Assembly (NCBI GenBank): GCA_030647435.1
Contig: JAUSJX010000124.1
Location: 1 to 64,000 of the forward strand
DNA: 64,000 nucleotides
Direction of reading: 5' to 3'
Source: Candidatus Rokuibacteriota bacterium
Lineage (GTDB): Bacteria; Methylomirabilota; Methylomirabilia; Rokubacteriales; CSP1-6
Within the stretch, counting starts at the first letter, position 1; each line of letters opens with the position of its first letter. Below, in pieces: positions 1 to 6,635 of this stretch. Below the pieces are notes generated by a model. That model worked only from the letters and a program-made list of their open reading frames with translations, was not told the DNA's origin and did not search any database. A program made the translations under genes and the position numbers.

Positions 1-53
1 ACCTGGGTGGCGAGCGTGCGCACCCGGGCCGGAACGACGGCGGCATTGGCCAT
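1..53 (-). CDS. 5' end of a leftward gene, product unknown
   Basis: An ATG at 53-51 on the minus strand opens a frame that runs off the left edge. The 17 visible residues read MANAAVVPARVRTLATQ. A strong ribosome binding site (AAGGAGGG) lies 4 nt upstream, which supports a real start. Too little is present to assign a family. The palindrome at 63-85 overlaps its ribosome binding site, so it could encode the repressor that binds there, but that is a guess. It diverges from the cytochrome gene at 115. Confidence 0.5.
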   Translation of the reverse strand, partial: MANAAVVPARVRTLATQ

Positions 54-62
54 AGCACCCTC

Positions 63-85
63 CTTACGGCCATTACGGCCGTAAG
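63..85. promoter_or_regulatory. perfect inverted repeat, probable operator
   Basis: CTTACGGCC and GGCCGTAAG form a perfect 9-bp inverted repeat around ATTAC. The repeat lies between two divergent genes and overlaps the ribosome binding site of the leftward one. TTAC...GTAA ends are common in TetR-type operators. No terminator-like T-run follows, so an operator is more likely than a terminator. The binding protein is unknown. Confidence 0.45.
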
Positions 86-114
86 ACAACCATACCATAC
101 CGCTGCCCATCCGT

Positions 115-1353
115 ATGTCTCACCCTGGTGTCGTGCACCCCGGCGCGCCCCACCGCTCGGGAGAGCTGGAGTGCCGCAACTGCCACGAGGCGACCCATCA
201 GGGCGTGGCCCTCATGTACGTCGGCATGGGCGGGCGCGGCACGCCCATGATCCCGAGCCACATGTTCCAGGTTCGCGTCGAGTGTGTCGCCTGCCACACC
301 TTGCCAAAGCGGGAAGGGGCTGTCGCCAAGATCGCGGGGCAGACCTTCAGGCCCACAGAGCAGGCCTGCGTCAACTGCCACAGCGAAAAGTACCGCGGCA
401 TGCTCCAGCGATGGATCGACACCCTGGTCAAGATGCGCGAGGTCGTCGTGCCGAAGCTTGAGGCCGCCCGCACGGCGCTCATCAACGCCGACCCGAAGAA
501 CCCGAAGCACGCTCGCGCCAAGGCACTGGCCGGCGACGCCGAATTCAACATGGAGTTCGTCACCTTCGGGAAGGGTATCCACAATGTCTTCTACGCCGCC
601 GACCTGCTCAAGCTGTCCAACAGCTGGCTCGAAGAAGCGCTCGGCCTGCTCGGCCGGCCGCCCGTGAAGGGGGATGACACGCTGGTCCGGGGCGGATACT
701 GCGCTGTCCTCTGCCACGAGCAGGCCGGGGTGAAGCAGCTCGAGACGGTGTCGTTCCGGAAGCAGAAGATTCCCCATGTCCGTCACGTCACCGAGTTCGG
801 CGCGACGTGCACCGCCTGCCACTCGGCCGAGGCCCACAAGGCGGTCACGGCCACGCCGGCCACCTGCAGCTCGTGCCACCACAGCCCCCAGAACGAGCGC
901 TGCGAATCCTGCCACCGCCCCCAGAGCGCCTTCTACCGGGGGCAGGAGAAGACCGACCTAATCAAGCTCGAGCCGAACGCGATGGTGAACGCCGTCGCCT
1001 GCACCGGCTGCCACGACTGGTCAAGGAAACACTCGCGCCAGGCGGTGGGCGAGAAGTGCGTCGGCTGCCACGACCGTGCCTACACGAGCTTCATGTCGGA
1101 GTGGACGATCGGGCTCGACAAGGAGGCGACGGCGGCGCGGGACGCGCTCAAGCGCGCCGACGCCGCGCTCGCGCGCCACCGCCGCGCCGGACGCCCGGAC
1201 TCCGACGCCGACGCCCTCGTCAGGGAGGCACGCGAGGCCCTGGCCTTGGTCCAGAAGGCGCGCGGTGTCCACAACCCCCCGGCTGCCGAGGCCCTTCTGC
1301 AGCTCGCGCGCAAGAAGGCCGAGGAAGCCCTGGCCCGCTCCGCCCAGCGGTAG
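115..1353 (+). CDS. nine-heme c-type cytochrome lacking a signal peptide
   Basis: The 412-residue protein has eight CXXCH motifs and one CX3CH (CAVLCH, about residue 200), so up to nine hemes. Two helical stretches carry a G-[VI]-HN-x3-A-x2-LL pattern that resembles the helical parts of NrfA/HAO-type cytochromes. The C-terminal 90 residues are charged and predicted helical. Heme attachment needs export, yet the frame opens just before the first heme motif, has no signal peptide and meets an in-frame TAA at 82-84. The gene therefore looks 5'-truncated, or its start lies elsewhere. It precedes the conduit operon at 1683. A role in periplasmic electron transfer is inferred. Confidence 0.75.
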   Translation: MSHPGVVHPGAPHRSGELECRNCHEATHQGVALMYVGMGGRGTPMIPSHMFQVRVECVACHTLPKREGAVAKIAGQTFRPTEQACVNCHSEKYRGMLQRWIDTLVKMREVVVPKLEAARTALINADPKNPKHARAKALAGDAEFNMEFVTFGKGIHNVFYAADLLKLSNSWLEEALGLLGRPPVKGDDTLVRGGYCAVLCHEQAGVKQLETVSFRKQKIPHVRHVTEFGATCTACHSAEAHKAVTATPATCSSCHHSPQNERCESCHRPQSAFYRGQEKTDLIKLEPNAMVNAVACTGCHDWSRKHSRQAVGEKCVGCHDRAYTSFMSEWTIGLDKEATAARDALKRADAALARHRRAGRPDSDADALVREAREALALVQKARGVHNPPAAEALLQLARKKAEEALARSAQR

Positions 1354-1533
1354 CTCAGCCTTCGCGCCAGGTCCGGGGCGCCGCCGGCCCGCCGCGACCC
1401 TGGATCCTGGTGTGGCCTCGCGGCCCCGGTGTGGCAAGCCGACCCCACTGCGTGAGGGTGTTGTCGGGCCCTTCGTAGGACGTTCTCCCTAGATCCATCC
1501 TCTGAATGCTCTGGTTCTGCGCGCGGGCGGCGC

Positions 1534-1548
1534 TGGCACCCCGCTTGC
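1534..1548 (+). promoter_or_regulatory. sigma-54 (-24/-12) promoter for the conduit operon
   Basis: TGGCACCCCGCTTGC matches the sigma-54 consensus TGGCAC-N5-TTGC at every fixed position and keeps the GG-N10-GC spacing. It lies 135 nt upstream of the ATG at 1683. The GGGGAA-type palindrome found near other sigma-54-like promoters in this window was not found upstream, so the activator may differ. The rest of 1354-1682 shows no gene; a GGTGTGGC direct repeat (about 1415-1440) is the only other structure seen. Confidence 0.6.
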
Positions 1549-1682
1549 CTCACCGTTGCCTAATGGTTTCGTTTGTTCGGACCCCGGGCATGAGTGTGCG
1601 GCAGAGGCCGCTGCAGGCTCTCTCTTTCGCGCGGCGCTCCACCGATGCCAACCGTGATTTCAGTCCCACCGGAGATAGGGCC

Positions 1683-2390
1683 ATGGCACTCACTCCGCGC
1701 CGCGTCGGCTGCGAAGGAACAGGTTATTCCCGGACCGGCGTGAGGCGACGCCTCACGCTGCTCCTGATCGGCGCGTGCACGGCCGCCCTCGCCGCCGCCG
1801 GCGCGGCCGCCGCGGATCCGGGAGATCCGGAGAAAGGCCGCGCGGTCTTCGCGGACAAGCAGTGTGCCCGCTGCCATCTGCCCCGGGGGGCCTCGCGACC
1901 CGGGCCGGCGCTCGAGGAGCTTCGGAGGCCCCAGGGGGGGATGGAACTGGCCGGCAGGCTCTGGAACCACGTGCCCGGCATGCTCGCGGCCCTCGCCGAG
2001 GGCGGCTCCACGTGGCCGCAGATCGATGTCGGCGAGATGGCCGATCTCATGTCGTATCTGCAGGCCGATGCGGCTCGTGACCCAGCGCCGGACTTTTTCA
2101 AGGGACACCTCCTGTTGCTCCGGAAGGGATGCCTCAAGTGCCACAGCCTGGCGCGGGAAGGGGGGCGGGTCGAGCCCGATCTCGCCGAGCCGCGCGCCGA
2201 CTATGAATCGGCCTCAGCGTGGGCGGCGGCGATGTGGGCGCATACGCCGGGCATGGTGGCGATGGCCTTGAAGAAGGGGATCCCGTACCCGCGCTTTTCG
2301 GGCGACGAGATGGGAAACCTCGTCGGCTTCCTCAAACACGCGGCTGCGACAACACCCCAGCGTCGGAGACAGGCTGCGCCGAGCCAGTGA
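1683..2390 (+). CDS. diheme cytochrome c with two WNHxPxM domains
   Basis: I chose the ATG at 1683 because it follows a GGAG ribosome binding site and gives a clean signal peptide (two Arg, hydrophobic stretch, then AAAA). The longer frame from 1506 adds non-signal sequence. The 235-residue product has two similar domains, each with one CXXCH (CARCH, CLKCH) and a later W-[NA]-H-x-P-G-M segment, then an acidic-Met-x2-L motif. The Met is a candidate axial heme ligand. The same repeat occurs four times in each of the proteins at 42453 and 45412. It is probably a periplasmic electron carrier in the conduit operon. Confidence 0.8.
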   Translation: MALTPRRVGCEGTGYSRTGVRRRLTLLLIGACTAALAAAGAAAADPGDPEKGRAVFADKQCARCHLPRGASRPGPALEELRRPQGGMELAGRLWNHVPGMLAALAEGGSTWPQIDVGEMADLMSYLQADAARDPAPDFFKGHLLLLRKGCLKCHSLAREGGRVEPDLAEPRADYESASAWAAAMWAHTPGMVAMALKKGIPYPRFSGDEMGNLVGFLKHAAATTPQRRRQAAPSQ

Positions 2391-2423
2391 TGCCCAGGCG
2401 CCGGGGGACCACGGAGGTCGCAC

Positions 2424-3158
2424 ATGAGGATTCCTGAGCAGGTCAAACGGCTCGCGGTCGTGGTCGCGGTCATCATCGCCGGCGTCCTGGTGACGCGGTT
2501 CTACGCGATCCCTCGCTCGCTCGTCTCGACCGACCTGCACCGCTCTTCCACCGTCCAACGGGAGCTCGCCAAGCCCGTGAAGTTTGCCGGATCGGAGATC
2601 TGCCAGGGGTGCCACGAAGCCGAGGGCATCAAGAAGAACAGGAGCTTTCACAGGAATCTCTCGTGCGAGGGGTGTCACGGGCCCGCGACGCAGCACACCG
2701 AGGATCCCATGGCCGTGAAGCCGCCCGCGCCGCGCGATCGCAAGTTCTGCCCGGTCTGCCATGCCTATGACGCCTCGAGGCCGACGGGCTTTCCGCAGAT
2801 CAATCCGACGGTCCACAATCCCCTCAAGCCGTGTATCGCGTGCCATAACCCCCACGATCCGACACCGCCCCAGACACCCCGGGCCTGCTCAGCCTGCCAC
2901 GCGCAGATCGAGCGGACGAAGGCGGTGTCCAGCCACGCGCTCCTGGTCTGCACGACGTGCCACACGGTATCCGAGCAGCACAAGAAAGCGCCCAGGACCG
3001 CGCTGCCGTCCAAGCCGCAGACCCGGGAGTTCTGCGCCAAGTGCCACGGGAAGGACTCTCCGCAGAAGGATCCGCCGAAGATCGACGTCACGACTCACGG
3101 CACGCCCTATCTGTGCTGGCAATGCCACTATCCGCACCTGCCGGAGGGACGGGGATGA
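2424..3158 (+). CDS. membrane-anchored octaheme c-type cytochrome
   Basis: The 244-residue protein has one N-terminal membrane segment (about residues 8-26) and eight CXXCH motifs: CQGCH, CEGCH, CPVCH, CIACH, CSACH, CTTCH, CAKCH and CWQCH. The lack of a clear cleavage site suggests an anchored periplasmic domain. Its stop overlaps the start of the ferredoxin gene (ATGA). It most likely takes electrons from the NrfD/ferredoxin module and passes them to the periplasmic decaheme. The NapC/NrfH fold was considered, but the heme count and spacing are closer to c3-like multiheme proteins. Confidence 0.85.
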   Translation: MRIPEQVKRLAVVVAVIIAGVLVTRFYAIPRSLVSTDLHRSSTVQRELAKPVKFAGSEICQGCHEAEGIKKNRSFHRNLSCEGCHGPATQHTEDPMAVKPPAPRDRKFCPVCHAYDASRPTGFPQINPTVHNPLKPCIACHNPHDPTPPQTPRACSACHAQIERTKAVSSHALLVCTTCHTVSEQHKKAPRTALPSKPQTREFCAKCHGKDSPQKDPPKIDVTTHGTPYLCWQCHYPHLPEGRG

Positions 3159-3949
3159 ACAAGCGCGACTTCTTGAAGGGCCTCATTCTGTTCTTCCCTG
3201 CGGGCGGTGTGCTGGGCGCCCTGGCCGGGGAGCTGGACGCCAAAGAGACGGCCCCCGCGCAGACGGGAACCGCGGGCGCCGCTCCCAAGCCAGGGCCCAA
3301 GGCGTACGACCCGAAGGCCCACTACTACGGCATGGGCATCGAGATCGACAAGTGCATCGGCTGCAACCGGTGCGTCGAGGCGTGCAAGGCGGAAAACGAC
3401 GTGCCGCGGGAGCCGTTCTTCTTCCGCACGTGGATCGAGCGCTACGTGATCAAGAAGGACGGCGACGTGGTCGTGGAAAGCATCAGCGTCAAGAGCAAGG
3501 CCTCGAAGGAGACGGCGCAGGAGGACTCTGACGTGCTGCGGACGTTCTTCGTGCCCAAGCTCTGCAACCACTGCGTGCATCCCCCGTGCGTCCAGGTGTG
3601 CCCGGTCGGCGCGACATTCGCGACGGAGGACGGAGTGGTGCTCATCGACTCCAAGCGGTGCATCGGGTGCCGGTACTGCATCCAGGCGTGTCCGTACGGG
3701 GCCAGGTATCTCGACCCGCGGACCAAGACGGCAGACAAGTGCAGCTTCTGCTACCACCGGGTGCGCCAGGGGCTGCTGCCGGCCTGCGTCGAGGTCTGCC
3801 CGACCCAGGCGCGCATCTTCGGCGACCTCAAGAGCAAGGCGAGCCGCCTCGTGCGCTTCGCGCGGATGAACAAGATCCACGTCCTCAAGCCGTCGCTCAA
3901 CACCGAGCCCAAGGTGTACTACGCCCAGCTCGACGGAGAAGTGCGATGA
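3155..3949 (+). CDS. four-cluster [4Fe-4S] ferredoxin subunit of a quinone oxidoreductase
   Basis: The 264-residue protein carries four cysteine groups for [4Fe-4S] clusters: CIGCNRCVEAC, CNHCVHPPCVQVC, CIGCRYCIQAC and a split CSFC...CVEVC. This is the NrfC/PsrB/DmsB layout. The N-terminus (NKRDFLKG plus a hydrophobic stretch) resembles a Tat signal with Lys in place of the first Arg, so export is likely but not certain. Four-base overlaps with both neighbours point to translational coupling. It should wire the NrfD protein at 3946 to the cytochromes. No molybdopterin subunit is encoded beside it. Confidence 0.9.
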   Translation: MNKRDFLKGLILFFPAGGVLGALAGELDAKETAPAQTGTAGAAPKPGPKAYDPKAHYYGMGIEIDKCIGCNRCVEACKAENDVPREPFFFRTWIERYVIKKDGDVVVESISVKSKASKETAQEDSDVLRTFFVPKLCNHCVHPPCVQVCPVGATFATEDGVVLIDSKRCIGCRYCIQACPYGARYLDPRTKTADKCSFCYHRVRQGLLPACVEVCPTQARIFGDLKSKASRLVRFARMNKIHVLKPSLNTEPKVYYAQLDGEVR

Positions 3950-5154
3950 GCGCGGAGATGACGGAGGGCCTGTCCGAGCTGCTGGAGCAGATCACCGGAT
4001 TCATCTATCCCAACGAGATCGAGATCCACTGGTCGATTCTGATCGTGGTGTATCCCTACATCACGGGCCTCGTCGCGGGGGCCTTCATCCTGGCGTCTCT
4101 CGTGAAGGTCTTCAACGTCAAGGATGTTCAGCCGACATACCGGCTGGCCCTGCTCACGGCGCTCGCCTTTCTGCTGGTGGCGCCCCTGCCCCTCCTCCTG
4201 CACCTCGGCCGCCCCGAGCTATTCTACGAGATTCTGCTCACCCCGAACGTGACCTCCGCGATGGCCATGTTCGGGTTCGTGTATGCGTGGTACCTCATGG
4301 GCGTCCTGCTGCTCGAGGTCTGGTTCGAGTACCGGCGGGATCTCATCGTCATGGCGGGGCGGGAGCGGGGGCTGATGCGGTGGATCCACCGCGCGCTCTC
4401 GCTGTTCTCGACCGACACCAGCGAGGCGGCGCTGGCGTTCGACCGTAAGGCCATCCGGGCCATCACCATCGTCGGGATCCCGTCGGCCTTCCTGCTCCAC
4501 GGCTACGTGGGCTTCATCTTCGGATCGGTGAAGGCGAACCCCTGGTGGAGCAGCGTGCTGATGCCGATCGTGTTCCTCATGTCGGCCATCGTCTCCGGGA
4601 TCGCGCTCGTCATCTTCCTTTACATGATGCTGGCCGCGATCCGGAAGGAGCCCGTCGACATGCGCTGCCTCGACACGGTCACCTCGTATCTGTTCTACGC
4701 CGTGATCGTGGACTTCTCCCTCGAGGCGCTCGACTTCATCCACCGCCTCTACGAGAGCGAGGAGTCGGTGAAGATCCTGGGCAAGCTCATCACGCACAAG
4801 CTGTTCATGAGCCTGTTCGTGCTGCAGATCCTGATCGGCATGTTCATCCCGCTGGGCATCCTGGTCGTCGCGAAGTGGCGGAAGCTCAACGAGGACGGCC
4901 GGAAGCTGCTGTACTTCACGGCGGTCATCCTGATCCAGCTGGGCATTTTCAGCACGCGCTGGAACGTCGTGATCGGCGGGCAGCTCTTCTCGAAGAGCTT
5001 CAGGGGGCTGATGGCATACAAGATGGAGGTCATGGGCATCGAGGGCTTTCTCGCCGCGATAGTGCTCCTCGCGCTGCCGTTCGTGATTCTGGCGGTGCTG
5101 ATCCGCGTGCTGCCGACGAAGCGGCTTGTGGACGAGGCGCCCGGGCCCGCGTGA
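3946..5154 (+). CDS. NrfD/PsrC-type integral membrane quinone subunit
   Basis: The 402-residue protein has eight or more hydrophobic segments and an LHLGRPELFY motif typical of NrfD/HmeB/DsrP-type proteins. These subunits exchange electrons between the quinone pool and a partner ferredoxin. It overlaps the ferredoxin gene by ATGA, so the two should form one inner-membrane module. With the octaheme upstream and the MtrA/MtrB-type pair downstream, it could feed quinol electrons outward or run in reverse. The direction cannot be read from sequence. Confidence 0.9.
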   Translation: MSAEMTEGLSELLEQITGFIYPNEIEIHWSILIVVYPYITGLVAGAFILASLVKVFNVKDVQPTYRLALLTALAFLLVAPLPLLLHLGRPELFYEILLTPNVTSAMAMFGFVYAWYLMGVLLLEVWFEYRRDLIVMAGRERGLMRWIHRALSLFSTDTSEAALAFDRKAIRAITIVGIPSAFLLHGYVGFIFGSVKANPWWSSVLMPIVFLMSAIVSGIALVIFLYMMLAAIRKEPVDMRCLDTVTSYLFYAVIVDFSLEALDFIHRLYESEESVKILGKLITHKLFMSLFVLQILIGMFIPLGILVVAKWRKLNEDGRKLLYFTAVILIQLGIFSTRWNVVIGGQLFSKSFRGLMAYKMEVMGIEGFLAAIVLLALPFVILAVLIRVLPTKRLVDEAPGPA

Positions 5155-5647
5155 GGCCGGCGCGGGCTACGCCTCATGGGGCGGCGCCACCCTGATGGGG
5201 CGGGGCCCGCCCAATCAGGTACATAGGCACACCTAAGGTTTTGGCATCCCCGTTGCCCCCTGCTGGCGGAAGGGCGCAGCGCGCCGTCCGAGAGGGGGCC
5301 GCCGTGGAGCGGATGAGGATGTCCAGCGGTTTGCTCGAGTGCCTCGAGGCGATCGGGCGCCTCGGGCACGAGCGGCCGTCAAGGGCCCTCGAGTCGCTGG
5401 CCGTCGGACTCGTCCTGATCCGGCTGATCATCGCCACGGCGATCAGGTAAGCCCAGAGGAGCCCGTGGAAACGCCCCAGGCGGCCGCGCTGGCCGGGGGG
5501 CGCCAGGCTGGGCATTGGCAAAATGATGCAAAAAGCCTATTGGATTATCCCGCGCCCGTGACGCATAGTGTCCGCTGACGAAGGACACCTCCGCCGCTGG
5601 CCGGCAGACGTCGGCCTCATGTACCAGCAGGAGAGAGGAGTCACGCG
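5155..5647. other. 493-bp intergenic stretch before the decaheme gene
   Basis: I see no convincing gene here. It holds the palindrome GGGCGGGGCCCGCCC (about 5198-5214) and, near 5511-5560, an AT-richer patch unlike its surroundings. A 69-codon frame at 5241-5450 has no clear ribosome binding site and no recognisable motif. The gap suggests the decaheme and porin genes can be transcribed separately from the quinone module. Confidence 0.5.
5515..5543 (+). promoter_or_regulatory. possible promoter before the decaheme-porin pair
   Basis: TTGGCA and TATTGG are 17 nt apart in an AT-rich patch, a fair sigma-70-like pair about 105 nt before the decaheme start. The same stretch also contains a weak GG-N10-GC pattern (5506-5519) that could be read as sigma-54, but no GGGGAA palindrome lies upstream. 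Either reading is tentative. Confidence 0.3.
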
Positions 5648-6625
5648 ATGACCGGTAGGCGTTGGCGGCTGTTCGCGGGGATCGCCTCGGCGGCGGCGGT
5701 GGTCTGCGCCGGGATCGTCCTCGGCCTTCCTTTCTCCTCCCGTGCCCAGCAGCCGGCACAGCCGGCCGCCGCCGCGGCCGCACCCGCGGACGGCAACTAT
5801 GTCGGCGCGGAGGTTTGCAAGGCCTGTCACGACGAGGCGTTCAGCAAGTTCTCCAAGACCAAGATGGGGCGCCTTTTCCTCCTCCAGGCGCGGAGTCCCA
5901 AGGAGGCCAACGCCTGCGAGACCTGCCACGGCCCCGGCAAGGCGCACGTGGACGCGGGCGGCGGCAAGGGCAAGGGTGGGCTGATCACCTTCGCGAAGAA
6001 CGACAAGACCCCCGTGGAGAAGCGCAACCAGGTGTGCCTGGGCTGCCACACCAAGGGCGCTCGGCTCTTCTGGCAGGGAAGCGCCCACGAGTCGCGCGAC
6101 GTCGCGTGCACCAACTGCCACAAGATCATGGAACAGGTCTCGTCCAAGGCGCAGCTCGCGAAGGCGACCGAGATCGAGACCTGCGGCACGTGCCACCTGC
6201 AGAAGCGGGCGCAGACAATGCGGTCCTCGCACATGCCGGTCCGCGAGGGCAAGATGACCTGCACCTCGTGCCACAACCCGCACGGGACGGTCACTCAAAC
6301 CCTCCTCAAGGAGCAGGGGGTCAACGAGACCTGCTATACCTGCCACGCGGAGAAGCGCGGACCGTTCCTCTGGAACCACGCGCCGGTCCAGGAGAGCTGC
6401 GTGAACTGCCACGACCCGCACGGCTCGAACTGGGAGAGGATGCTGAAGGCCGCCAAGCCGCGGCTCTGCCAGCAGTGCCATTCCCCGGGAAGCGGCCACC
6501 CGAGCAACATGTACGGTCGCGGTGACACGGCATCGCTCAAGTTCGTGATGGGCCATCAATGCACGAACTGCCATGCCCTTATCCACGGCTCCAACCATCC
6601 GTCCGGCCGCGTCTTCGAGCGCTAG
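5648..6625 (+). CDS. DmsE/MtrA-type periplasmic decaheme cytochrome c
   Basis: The 325-residue protein has a signal peptide (two Arg, hydrophobic core, Ala-Gln cleavage region near 33) and exactly ten CXXCH motifs. Heme number, length and the NYVGAEVCKACH start fit the DmsE/MtrA decaheme family. MtrA-type proteins insert into an MtrB-type outer-membrane barrel and carry electrons across it. The porin gene follows 10 nt downstream, the usual pairing. A GGAGAGAGGAG ribosome binding site supports the start. No outer-surface OmcA/MtrC-type decaheme or DMSO-reductase gene is seen nearby, so the external partner is unknown. Confidence 0.93.
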   Translation: MTGRRWRLFAGIASAAAVVCAGIVLGLPFSSRAQQPAQPAAAAAAPADGNYVGAEVCKACHDEAFSKFSKTKMGRLFLLQARSPKEANACETCHGPGKAHVDAGGGKGKGGLITFAKNDKTPVEKRNQVCLGCHTKGARLFWQGSAHESRDVACTNCHKIMEQVSSKAQLAKATEIETCGTCHLQKRAQTMRSSHMPVREGKMTCTSCHNPHGTVTQTLLKEQGVNETCYTCHAEKRGPFLWNHAPVQESCVNCHDPHGSNWERMLKAAKPRLCQQCHSPGSGHPSNMYGRGDTASLKFVMGHQCTNCHALIHGSNHPSGRVFER

Positions 6626-6635
6626 GAGGCCAGGG

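Noticed and set aside
1506-1682. N-terminal extension of the diheme cytochrome from the ATG at 1506
   Set aside because: The extension overlaps the sigma-54 promoter, has no signal-peptide features, and the ATG at 1683 has both a ribosome binding site and a signal peptide.
5241-5450. 69-codon frame between the NrfD and decaheme genes
   Set aside because: No clear ribosome binding site, no motif, and low-complexity GC-driven composition. A chance frame is more likely.
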